A program made the translations under genes and the position numbers. From positions 1 through 46,203 of the forward strand of contig NWUY0300109873.1 of the NCBI GenBank assembly GCA_004151065.3: a stretch of 46,203 bases of DNA, written 5' to 3'. Each line of letters opens with the position of its first letter. The first letter of the stretch is position 1. Source of the stretch: Larix sibirica. Taxonomy: Eukaryota; Streptophyta; Pinopsida; Pinales; Pinaceae. The notes under the pieces are model-generated. The model ran no database searches and was not told the DNA's origin. It was given only the letters and a program-made list of their open reading frames with translations. Below are positions 40,215 through 46,203 of this stretch, piece after piece.

Positions 40215-40238
40215 AAGGCCATCTTATCATGATGGCCT
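40215..40238. other. hairpin overlapping tailspike promoter
   Basis: AAGGCCATC and GATGGCCTT pair perfectly (nine pairs) around the loop TTATCAT. On the minus strand it is followed by TTACTTTTA, so it could terminate or attenuate. The same bases contain the extended -10 box TGATAAG. Formation of the hairpin in RNA or DNA could therefore affect the promoter. Confidence 0.5.
40221..40229 (-). promoter_or_regulatory. late promoter, extended -10 (tailspike)
   Basis: On the minus strand TGATAAGAT is an extended -10 (TAAGAT, four of six). It lies 33 bases before the tailspike start. CATGATA is shared with the box at 24050-24058. Confidence 0.5.
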
Positions 40239-40259
40239 TGGGTAGTTGTTATCGAGGAT

Positions 40260-40418
40260 TTAGTTGAGTTTTTTCTGCCGCTTGATTTTAACGAATTCCG
40301 CCCACTTCTCAGCGAACTGTTCATCTGTCATGCCGGGAGCGAGAATCCTTTTCAGGTCCAGCATCTCGCACCTGTCTAGCTCGTTAAGTGGGATTTCATG
40401 CTCGCCTGGAATAGTCAT
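40260..40418 (-). CDS. 52-residue hypothetical protein
   Basis: MTIPGEHEIPLNELDRCEML... then MTDEQFAEKWAEFVKIKR. The start lies in the stop of the preceding gene (ATGA). Helical and charged; no family recognised. Last gene of this accessory block. Confidence 0.6.
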   Translation of the reverse strand: MTIPGEHEIPLNELDRCEMLDLKRILAPGMTDEQFAEKWAEFVKIKRQKKLN

Positions 40419-40885
40419 TTTGGAATTCCCAGCATCTTGTCGATTGCGGCGTTGTGGCCGGTGACGTACTCGTAGGTGTGCAGGCCGTCGGAGTGGTTCA
40501 GTCGCTCAGGCAGCGCAACCGCTACCGACGCGGGCTGCCCGGCGTAGAGCGGTGTGGCCGTCCAATATTCTCCACGATGGTCCGGCAGTCGTTCCTTTGG
40601 CGCATCATAAATAAAGAATTCTTCGTCCTTCTTCTCGTCAGGGTGGAACATATACCCATAAGGCGTAACAGACTCCGAGAAACCACAAACAACAATGGCG
40701 TCCTTCTTCGTCACCATATACGCGTTGCTTGTCTTTTTTGCATCGGGCTTACTCAGAAGCGCAAGCATCTGCGCCCATCGAAGCTTCATTACCTGCCACT
40801 GAGATCTATTGCCGTTGGTCAGTTCGTCGAGCATTTCTGGTGTGGGATCACGCGGCACGCCGTCAATCGTTTGGTTGGTGGTCAT
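40415..40885 (-). CDS. hypothetical accessory protein
   Basis: A 156-residue protein. It begins with RDPTPEMLDELTNGNRSQWQVMKLRWAQML, includes a low-complexity segment and has YWTATPLYAG, a sequence tail common in phage accessory proteins. Function unknown. Coupled at both ends. Confidence 0.6.
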   Translation of the reverse strand: MTTNQTIDGVPRDPTPEMLDELTNGNRSQWQVMKLRWAQMLALLSKPDAKKTSNAYMVTKKDAIVVCGFSESVTPYGYMFHPDEKKDEEFFIYDAPKERLPDHRGEYWTATPLYAGQPASVAVALPERLNHSDGLHTYEYVTGHNAAIDKMLGIPK

Positions 40886-41124
40886 GGCTTTATTTGCTCC
40901 GCGTTCCAGTTGTCGATAGCGCTTTTCTTAGCGGCCTCCCAATCAACAGCATCGATTGCGGCCTTCGCAGCCTCATCGTCGCTAATATGATCAAGGTTAC
41001 GGTAGTTGTCCCCGTACACCACGGGCCATGGCGCGGGATGGTTTGTACAGCGGACGTAGAAAACTAACCTGTCGTCAATAATCTCAGGTTCTGATCCACA
41101 CGCCTTGCATCGATCAATGTTCAT
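40882..41124 (-). CDS. Lar-like restriction alleviation protein
   Basis: An 80-residue protein with CKACGSEPEI near the N-terminus, a conserved Cys in VRCTNH and the ending AIDNWNAEQ. The pattern C-x2-C-G...C...W-N-x-R/E is that of Lar-family proteins, which moderate type I restriction. A second copy follows upstream, so two related products are encoded in tandem. Confidence 0.6.
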   Translation of the reverse strand: MNIDRCKACGSEPEIIDDRLVFYVRCTNHPAPWPVVYGDNYRNLDHISDDEAAKAAIDAVDWEAAKKSAIDNWNAEQIKP

Positions 41125-41402
41125 AGGGTTAAGGTTCCAGTCATAGCTAAAAATGTGATTGGATCAGACCTTGCATTCCAATCGCCGTAAGACATTGATA
41201 CGTCAGCAATAGGACAATCGTTTCCGACACACAAGCAGTTTCCGTCTTCTACGTTCTCGGGTTGCCACATTTTTTTAACCGGTTTTGCGCCACAGAATGG
41301 ACAATGAAGTAAATGCGTCTCTGAAAGTTTCATCAAATCACCTAAAATCAGTTGTGCCAGTGCCAGCAGGCACCAGCAGTAGGCGGGGAGTTGGGCTTTC
41401 AT
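41121..41402 (-). CDS. Lar-like protein with N-terminal hydrophobic segment
   Basis: A 93-residue protein if started at 41402, where ATG overlaps the preceding stop. It has a hydrophobic run (YCWCLLALAQLILGDL) then CPFCGAKPVKK...CVGNDCPI...YGDWNARS, the Lar pattern. A start at 41333 with AGGTGA upstream would give only the Lar part, 70 residues. The hydrophobic run is unusual for Lar proteins and may be untranslated. Confidence 0.6.
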   Translation of the reverse strand: MKAQLPAYCWCLLALAQLILGDLMKLSETHLLHCPFCGAKPVKKMWQPENVEDGNCLCVGNDCPIADVSMSYGDWNARSDPITFLAMTGTLTL

Positions 41403-42097
41403 GGCTTGGCGCACTTCTGGCATGACGGTTTTCCGCCCACGCCGAACAGTTCTTCCGGCGTGTAATCGCCCGAGTCCAGCAGCGCCTGATCTTCTGCCGA
41501 AAACATGCAGCACTCTGATGGCTTGAGTGCTGCTCGGTCGAGGCGTTCGATTTCGGCCAGGACCAGGGCGCCGGCTTTAACCAGCATTCGGCGAGGTGAT
41601 CCTGGCTTCCACCAGCGTGGATGCCAAGGCCAGTAGGATGGGCGTAGGCAGTCTTGAACCTGCTGAGCTGGCACAGACCCCTGCGCGTAACCGGCAGCGG
41701 CATACGCAAGCTGTCCCAGTGAGTAATCGTCATCGTCAGCCGGCGAGCGATTCTCAACGCTGACTTGGCGCAGCCGCTCAAGATAAACATCCCCGAGCGC
41801 AGAACCTGCGCTCAACACATCCGCCCGCTCATCCGCTGCGGTCAGGCGCTGTTGCAGAACCTCATAGTTAGCGCACACCACCTCGCGTTCATTTTGGTTC
41901 GCAAGGCTTTCCACCAGCGCTTCTTCAAGCCGGGCCAGCGCCGCGTCGCGCTCGGCGGTTACCCGGTCGAAGTCTTCCTCGCGCACGTAACCCTTTACGC
42001 CAGGGAAGCTGCTCCGCAAGTCCTGGGTAAACTCGACCCAAGTAGGTCCGTCCGAAACAGGGCTTGCCCATATAGCGTACCGCTTCACTTCACTCAT
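41399..42097 (-). CDS. hypothetical accessory protein with conserved C-terminal module
   Basis: A 232-residue protein. The N-terminal part includes SFPGVKGYVREEDFDRVTAERDAALARLEEAL coiled coil. The C-terminal module 'LGQLAYAAAGYA...RPSYWPWHPRWWKPGSPRRMLVKAGALVLAEIERLDRA' is repeated in many phage proteins of unknown role. Two C-terminal cysteines (CQKC) follow. GGAGG lies six to seven bases before the ATG at 42097. Confidence 0.65.
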   Translation of the reverse strand: MSEVKRYAIWASPVSDGPTWVEFTQDLRSSFPGVKGYVREEDFDRVTAERDAALARLEEALVESLANQNEREVVCANYEVLQQRLTAADERADVLSAGSALGDVYLERLRQVSVENRSPADDDDYSLGQLAYAAAGYAQGSVPAQQVQDCLRPSYWPWHPRWWKPGSPRRMLVKAGALVLAEIERLDRAALKPSECCMFSAEDQALLDSGDYTPEELFGVGGKPSCQKCAKP

Positions 42098-42434
42098 GAC
42101 CCACCTCCCCAGCTTTGGCGCGGGACTGGGCGCATGCTTTCCATCCAGCCCATTGGTTGCGGGAAGAAACGTACACGTAGTCACCCTTGGTGTTGAGTGA
42201 AGCCAAGGTCGAACCAATCGACGCCTCAAACAACTCCCGCTCCTTCTCCTCGTCGTAGATGGGTTGCGGCGGGGTTGGGGCGGCGGCGAGCATGTCGGTA
42301 TAGGTGTACGCGGGGTCACCACCCCCGTTGTCGTACCCGCAAGTTGAGCAGAATCCCTGGTCTCGACCTCCGGCTACTTGCATTTCTTCGGTCGGCTCAA
42401 TCGTTACCAGCCTGTAACCCTTTGGAATATCCAT
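42090..42434 (-). CDS. accessory protein with MLAAAPTPP motif
   Basis: A 114-residue protein beginning MDIPKGYRLVTIEPTEEM. It contains CSTCGYD and the phrase YTDMLAAAPTPPQP, shared by many short phage proteins of unknown role, then a helix ending in WAGWKACAQSRA. GAGGG lies eight bases before the ATG. Confidence 0.7.
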   Translation of the reverse strand: MDIPKGYRLVTIEPTEEMQVAGGRDQGFCSTCGYDNGGGDPAYTYTDMLAAAPTPPQPIYDEEKERELFEASIGSTLASLNTKGDYVYVSSRNQWAGWKACAQSRAKAGEVGHE

Positions 42435-42440
42435 CAAAAA

Positions 42441-42469
42441 TCCCTCATCACAATTTATAGTCATGTCAA
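42441..42469 (-). promoter_or_regulatory. TTGACAT box C (possible operator)
   Basis: TTGACATGAC at 42460-42469 on the minus strand shares its first ten bases with promoter B, but the six bases 17 downstream (GAGGGA) are not a -10. TATAAA at 42454-42459 could serve as a -10 for another start. So the box may be an operator or regulator site. Confidence 0.35.
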
Positions 42470-42485
42470 GATACACGTCATTGCG

Positions 42486-42572
42486 CTAGAATGCAATGAG
42501 CGTGACGCAAGAAAGTAGAACGTGCAGGCCAAGGTAAAAGTAGGCGGCCAGATTGATAATTGTTTTTAGCAT
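42486..42572 (-). CDS. 28-residue membrane peptide
   Basis: MLKTIINLAAYFYLGLH... is almost wholly hydrophobic and follows a strong GGAGG seven bases upstream. The stop overlaps no other gene. Likely a tiny membrane peptide; too short for a domain. Confidence 0.5.
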   Translation of the reverse strand: MLKTIINLAAYFYLGLHVLLSCVTLIAF

Positions 42573-42591
42573 GGTCGCCTCCAGGGTGGCG

Positions 42592-42768
42592 TTATTCGGT
42601 GGGTGCAGGGGATGGCCGCCAGCTTTCGATTAGGCTGTCTGCGCCCCAGTAACAGTTCTCGATGGGCTTTGTGTAAAACACCTTTCCATCAAGGTATTTG
42701 ACGTCGATGAGCCCTGGCGCTGGGGAGGGTCTTCCATCACCGCGGATCCAGCTTTTCCAATCGCTCAT
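42592..42768 (-). CDS. 58-residue hypothetical protein
   Basis: MSDWKSWIRGDGRPSPAPG... with a strong GGAGG seven bases before the ATG. Trp-rich (DWKSWIRG, CYWGADSLIESW) and short. No family recognised. Confidence 0.6.
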   Translation of the reverse strand: MSDWKSWIRGDGRPSPAPGLIDVKYLDGKVFYTKPIENCYWGADSLIESWRPSPAPTE

Positions 42769-42789
42769 GGCGACCTCCAGTGTTTGGGG

Positions 42790-43248
42790 TTAGGCGGCTA
42801 CCGGCTGATTCATCAGTTCGGCGTAGGCGTTGAGTGCTTCTTCGCGGGTATCGCCGAATGCGTAGTTGGCCGACGACTGCAGGTCTTCAAACCCTTCGCC
42901 AGTCACGCACCAGGCGCTGCCATCCTTCATCACGCGGATGGCCCACCAAGGCTTCTGGAATCCATCCGTGCGGCACGTGTTGCAGGCCCAGGTGCCGCCG
43001 TAGATGAAGCCTTTTTGCTTGCACTGACCGTGCGGGAACGGATGGATAAAGTAGATCTTGCCGTCGCGAATCATTTCGTCGGCCTTGTACCATCCCTGCA
43101 TGCGCTCGGCCTTGTATGCGCCGTCGATGGCATCAGCAAGCTCAACTCCCTGAACGCGAGAGTTGAACCCGCCACCAAAATGGGCATCGAGGCTTGAAGG
43201 CTTGAATAACTGGTAGGCGTATTGGATCTTGCTTGGCTGCTTGCTCAT
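42790..43248 (-). CDS. hypothetical protein with zinc-type cysteines
   Basis: A 152-residue protein. It contains HPFPHGQCKQKGFIYGGTWACNTCRTDG and FQKPWWAIRVMKDGSAWCVTGEGFEDLQ. The His and Cys residues (HGQC...CNTC) could bind zinc. GGAGAG lies before the ATG. Role unknown. Confidence 0.6.
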   Translation of the reverse strand: MSKQPSKIQYAYQLFKPSSLDAHFGGGFNSRVQGVELADAIDGAYKAERMQGWYKADEMIRDGKIYFIHPFPHGQCKQKGFIYGGTWACNTCRTDGFQKPWWAIRVMKDGSAWCVTGEGFEDLQSSANYAFGDTREEALNAYAELMNQPVAA

Positions 43249-43292
43249 GACTCTCTCCATTCGTTGGTTTGCCCGGTTAGGCGGTACTGGCA

Positions 43293-43312
43293 AAGCCCCA
43301 GTTAAGGGGCTT
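43293..43312. other. seven-pair hairpin between accessory genes
   Basis: AAGCCCC and GGGGCTT pair around AGTTAA. The minus-strand T run after it is only three bases, so a terminator role is weak. Confidence 0.4.
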
Positions 43313-43329
43313 GAGTTGGGCAGGTCTAG

Positions 43330-43497
43330 TTAGGCGTGGGCAGTAGCCAGCTTGAGGCGAACGCATTCTTCACAGTCAGCAAGGGTCATCAATGTGCGAT
43401 GCAATTTACAGCCATCAAGAAGAGCCACGCCGCGCCCAACGACCACGTAAACCGAACTTTCCTCACCGTCCAAATGCACTTCATAGAATTTTGTCAT
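43330..43497 (-). CDS. 55-residue hypothetical protein
   Basis: MTKFYEVHLDGEESSVYVVV... beta-rich, with CEECVRLKL near its end. GGAGC lies some bases upstream. It is the first gene after the terminase block and box D. No family recognised. Confidence 0.6.
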   Translation of the reverse strand: MTKFYEVHLDGEESSVYVVVGRGVALLDGCKLHRTLMTLADCEECVRLKLATAHA

Positions 43498-43530
43498 TTC
43501 GTCTTGCTCCGTTCTTCGTTTCGATGGAGC

Positions 43531-43559
43531 AACCTTAACACAGTCAAAAACTATGTCAA
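43531..43559 (-). promoter_or_regulatory. TTGACAT box D (weak promoter)
   Basis: On the minus strand TTGACA lies at 43554-43559; the expected -10 (AAGGTT, or TAAGGT with a shorter spacer) is poor. The box lies just past the end of the terminase gene and before the accessory block, in the same relation as boxes A and B. Confidence 0.4.
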
Positions 43560-43576
43560 CACACCATTCGTCGGAG

Positions 43577-45109
43577 TTAGACCCAGGAGGAGAAAGATTG
43601 CGCGGCGTCAGAGATTTTCATATCGGAGATAGCATCGATCATCGGATCGAGCTGGTCATCGTGGGCGTGCGACATCTCGGCAGAGAACGCTTCGGCCTCC
43701 ATGATGAAATCGCTGATCCATTCGGGATTGGTGTAAATGTGCTCGGCGGACGGATCAGGCAGATACACGTAACCGGACTCAATGAACCCTTGCACGTCGA
43801 AGAGGCGGGTCAGCTTGTCACGGTTGCGCTGAATGTCCTTGATGGCGGCATTAGCCTTGCGCTTGATGTTCTGGATCAAGCCAGTACCGCTGGATTTATC
43901 CTCAATCGCCATGTAGCGAAGTGGGGCGGGATTGTATATGTCATGCCAGGTCTTGTGCTTGGCGTAGAACGCGGCGGCTTTCTGCTCAAGCTCATAGGCT
44001 TCCCACTTGCCGCGGATCATGTCGATCAAATAGCAATTACCATCGGCGCCAAAACCCCAGCACTGGAATACGGAATAGTCGTTATGCTCTTTGGTCTTGC
44101 TCGCCGTATCCGCGTATATGGCCCGCCACTGCATTTTAGGCAATACGGCGTAGTAGTTGAACCATGCAGACTTGATCAGGCCACCACCCTTCGATGTGGG
44201 CCTCTGCTGGTACAAAGCGTTCCACACTAGCGATCCGCGCTGCTTGCATTTATCCACAAACGACTGAGGCATACGCTCAGGGAACAGAATCTCGCCAGGA
44301 TCACGCAGCTTGTACGTGCGCCCATTGATTTCATGAATCTCGACCTTTTCAGCCTCCATCGGGAAAGAGACTACGCGCCAATGTTCGCCGCCATCCTCGG
44401 CCTTTTTGAGCAGCTGCCCAGCAAGGTCGTTCTGATGCCAGCGGGTCAAAATAATAACTATCCCATTCAGTTTGGGATCGGCGCGTGTAAAGAACGTGGT
44501 GTCGTACCAGTCCATCACGGCCTCCTGGTAAGTCGTACTAGAGGCCGTCTTAAAATCCTTTGCCGGGTCATCAATGACACCAATGTTCATGCCCTGACCC
44601 GTAATACCGCCATTCACGCCAGCAGAACGATAGGCGCCACCATGTAGCTTCCCATCTGCGCTAACAGTCTCCCACAGCTCAGCTGTGCGAATAGCACCGG
44701 AACCATCCGAGCGGCTACTGCTAAGGCGCACATCAGGATAGATGTCTTGGTATTCCTTGGAATTGATAATCCGCTGAGTATCGCGAGACATGCGGTTGGA
44801 CAGGTCAGAGGAATACGAGCAGGAGATAACGTTCCAGTTCGGATGCTTACCCAAAGCCTTAGCCGGAAATCGCCTGGATGCAATCTCAGACTTGCCAGAG
44901 CGAGGCGGCGCAAAGATCATCAGACGCGGCATCAGGCCAGTCTCAACGTCAGCCAAGAACTTATCCATTTCCAGACACAGCAGCTCGTTGAACCAGCCAG
45001 CCTCGTAGTCGTGCTTGGTATAAAGCAAAAAGGCCATTAGCGAATGCCTGGCCTCTTCAATCTTCTGCTTCTTTGCGGCAGCCAAAATCTGCGCGTTAGT
45101 CAGACTCAT
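43577..45109 (-). CDS. terminase large subunit
   Basis: A 510-residue protein. Walker A APPRSGKS at residues 67-74 and Walker B with Asp180-Asp181 (IGVIDDP) form the ATPase. Nuclease residues are seen in AIYADTAS (about 330), AIEDKSSGTG (about 402) and HDDQLDPMIDAI (near the end). It cuts and pumps DNA into the prohead. GGAAG lies eight bases before the ATG, which overlaps the small subunit end. Confidence 0.95.
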   Translation of the reverse strand: MSLTNAQILAAAKKQKIEEARHSLMAFLLYTKHDYEAGWFNELLCLEMDKFLADVETGLMPRLMIFAPPRSGKSEIASRRFPAKALGKHPNWNVISCSYSSDLSNRMSRDTQRIINSKEYQDIYPDVRLSSSRSDGSGAIRTAELWETVSADGKLHGGAYRSAGVNGGITGQGMNIGVIDDPAKDFKTASSTTYQEAVMDWYDTTFFTRADPKLNGIVIILTRWHQNDLAGQLLKKAEDGGEHWRVVSFPMEAEKVEIHEINGRTYKLRDPGEILFPERMPQSFVDKCKQRGSLVWNALYQQRPTSKGGGLIKSAWFNYYAVLPKMQWRAIYADTASKTKEHNDYSVFQCWGFGADGNCYLIDMIRGKWEAYELEQKAAAFYAKHKTWHDIYNPAPLRYMAIEDKSSGTGLIQNIKRKANAAIKDIQRNRDKLTRLFDVQGFIESGYVYLPDPSAEHIYTNPEWISDFIMEAEAFSAEMSHAHDDQLDPMIDAISDMKISDAAQSFSSWV

Positions 45110-45569
45110 GCAACTTGCTTCCAAGTTGGTTTGAGTCTCTGCCGAAGCCTAATCGGGCGAGTTCTTCTTTTAGAACTTCAGGCGAAACATCTGCGTGTTG
45201 AATTGGGCCGCCGTCTTTACCAGACAACTCAACAATCTGTTTATCAAGTCCAAGTAATTTTGCCTTTCCCATAGTTGCGCCAACAGCCGCAGAAGTTTGA
45301 GGCGTATCACAAGTCAAGGCAATAGTTCTAGCCTCTTCAAGTTCATTCAGGAGCGTGTCAACAGTAATAGCGTGGCGCTTCATGATTGGTTCGCGCAATT
45401 CATTAAGCCTTGAGGTGATCGTGGGGTTATCAAGAAGCTCTTTGGCGCAACGGTTAACGCTGTCAGGCTTCATTCCAGACGCATCATAAGACTGACGATA
45501 AGCCTCCGAGGCATTACCAGTCTCAAGGTATACGCGGCAAAATGATTCCTGCTTAACAGTTACGGCCAT
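45096..45569 (-). CDS. terminase small subunit
   Basis: A 157-residue protein of the terminase_2 type: QESFCRVYLETGNASEAYRQSYDASGMKPDSVNRCAKELLDNPTITSRLNEL at the N-terminus is the helix-turn-helix DNA-binding part, and a helical C-terminus follows. It binds the packaging site and hands it to the large subunit. AAGGG upstream supports the start. Confidence 0.9.
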   Translation of the reverse strand: MAVTVKQESFCRVYLETGNASEAYRQSYDASGMKPDSVNRCAKELLDNPTITSRLNELREPIMKRHAITVDTLLNELEEARTIALTCDTPQTSAAVGATMGKAKLLGLDKQIVELSGKDGGPIQHADVSPEVLKEELARLGFGRDSNQLGSKLHESD

Positions 45570-45913
45570 CACCAACCCTTAGCAAATTTAACAAGATTCT
45601 TGCCGACCTCAGTGATGAACGGAGCGAACATCAGTGCGGCTACGACAAGGTATGGATAAAACTTCTTGAGACCGTCCATTGCATACTTCTCGGTTGCCCG
45701 TGCAATGACAATATCCTTGACCTCAATTTTAACTGTATTCAGGTCGGCTGTCACTCGTTCGTTGAAAGCCATCTGATTCGTTTCACGTTCCTGAACGCGG
45801 ATGTCACGCTCGACCAAAAGCTGAACACTGGTAGCCAGCTTATCGACTGAGGTAGCCATCTGACCAAGGCGAGTATCCACCCTTCGCTCAAGCTCTGAAA
45901 ATCTACTGTCCAT
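45569..45913 (-). CDS. coiled-coil membrane protein upstream of terminase
   Basis: A 114-residue protein with a long N-terminal coiled coil (LERRVDTRLGQMATSVDKLATSVQLL), charged helix, and one membrane segment near the end (YLVVAALMFAPFITEVG). AGGTGA lies before the ATG at 45913; an earlier ATG at 45934 has no ribosome site. Function unknown, but the design resembles phage membrane-anchored coiled-coil proteins near terminase genes. Confidence 0.6.
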   Translation of the reverse strand: MDSRFSELERRVDTRLGQMATSVDKLATSVQLLVERDIRVQERETNQMAFNERVTADLNTVKIEVKDIVIARATEKYAMDGLKKFYPYLVVAALMFAPFITEVGKNLVKFAKGW

Positions 45914-45930
45914 CTCATCACCTGGGTGGC

Positions 45931-46137
45931 TCATCGGTGCATGTCTTCCATTGGAGTCTGAATGTGGTGATCGGTTCGCATGGCCGAATGATAGCAGTCG
46001 ATGAATGGGTCGTCAGCGCAGTAACTGGTCAAAAAATAACCATTTACGAAAAGTGTGGCGAAGGGTGCATGAGTGTGGTGAAAAGGTGCCGAAAATGTGG
46101 AACCCTCAAAGCCACGCCGTTCGTGGCCTGTAGCCAT
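45931..46137 (-). CDS. possible hypothetical protein over repeat region
   Basis: A 68-residue frame beginning MATGHERRGFEGSTFSA... overlaps the next start by four bases. It lies over GGTGCA repeats and a promoter-like box, so it may be non-coding. No ribosome site is clear. Confidence 0.3.
   Translation of the reverse strand: MATGHERRGFEGSTFSAPFHHTHAPFATLFVNGYFLTSYCADDPFIDCYHSAMRTDHHIQTPMEDMHR
45988..45996 (-). promoter_or_regulatory. late promoter, extended -10 (terminase unit)
   Basis: On the minus strand TGCTATCAT is an extended -10 (TATCAT, five of six), with CTGACG 17 bases upstream as a -35. It would give a leader of about 70 bases before the coiled-coil gene and the terminases. Confidence 0.5.
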
Positions 46138-46174
46138 TTTTTTCCATCGTTTTTTAAAAAGGTGCATACCCCCT
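46063..46174. repeat. GGTGCA repeat cluster, right end
   Basis: Copies at 46064-46069, 46085-46090 (GGTGCC variant) and 46161-46166, embedded in A tracts as on the left side of the junction. Bases 46161-46174 are the reverse complement of 75-88, a 14-bp inverted repeat around the circle junction. A six-pair hairpin GCCACG/CGTGGC lies at 46111-46127. Candidate origin iterons or operators. Confidence 0.55.
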
Positions 46175-46176
46175 CC

Positions 46177-46203
46177 TGTACCCACCCCCAGATAGCGACA
46201 CCC
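46177..46203. repeat. terminal direct repeat, right copy
   Basis: Identical to bases 1-27. Marks the overlap of contig ends; see the left copy. Confidence 0.95.

Noticed and set aside
1-46203. CRISPR array, insertion sequence or integrase
   Set aside because: No regularly spaced repeats, no transposase or recombinase motifs, and no inverted-repeat-bounded element seen.

Overview
The window looks like one complete genome of a tailed double-stranded DNA phage with a contractile tail. It carries small and large terminase, portal, capsid, sheath, tube, tape-measure and baseplate genes and a full lysis cassette. The last 27 bases repeat the first 27 exactly, so the sequence most likely closes into a circle of 46,176 unique bases. 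Base composition looks roughly balanced. The Rz/Rz1-type lysis genes imply a Gram-negative host. A Pseudomonas-like gammaproteobacterium is my guess from the general look of the small proteins, not a proof. I see no integrase, excisionase, tRNA attachment site or DNA polymerase gene, so a lytic phage that borrows the host replisome is the simplest reading.

Layout. (1) About 46.0 kb to 0.35 kb across the circle junction: a gene-poor region with direct and inverted copies of GGTGCA embedded in A/T tracts. It is a candidate replication origin or control region. (2) 0.4-12.2 kb, mostly + strand: early genes for DNA metabolism. These are a DUF3987 P-loop protein, a ParB-like protein, a DECH-box helicase with zinc ribbons, a SLOG-family protein, a VRR-NUC-like nuclease, a RecE/DUF3799-like exonuclease, and many small translationally coupled genes. 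A minus-strand island at 3.9-5.2 kb holds a CHC2 zinc-finger primase, a small protein and a Cro/YdaS-like repressor, divergent from the + strand genes. (3) 12.3-24.0 kb, minus: tail genes, read from DUF4054/neck genes through sheath, tube, tail-assembly chaperone (with a probable -1 frameshift), tape measure and a compact baseplate to a collar-domain fibre. (4) 24.1-29.3 kb, minus: portal, Mu gpF-like protein, DUF2213 protease/scaffold, cement protein and major capsid protein. (5) 29.3-30.4 kb: Rz1, Rz, endolysin, holin. (6) 30.4-43.5 kb, minus: blocks of small accessory genes alternating with receptor-binding genes (a pectate-lyase-fold tailspike and a three-gene fibre-like module), plus a cluster of tRNA-like sequences at 33.5-33.9 kb. 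(7) 43.6-45.9 kb: terminase genes.

Control. Accessory blocks are preceded by TTGACAT boxes; two of these form good sigma-70 promoters. Five late transcription units (terminase, tailspike, lysis/head, neck/tail, tape measure/baseplate) begin with an extended -10 box of the form TGnTAnnAT. Three of them lie just downstream of an intrinsic terminator, so the late region appears to be built from terminator-promoter cassettes. Genes are packed with ATGA, GTGA or TAATG overlaps throughout.

Limits: all homology statements are from recognition of motifs and gene order, without database searches. Hypothetical genes are described only by what can be seen.
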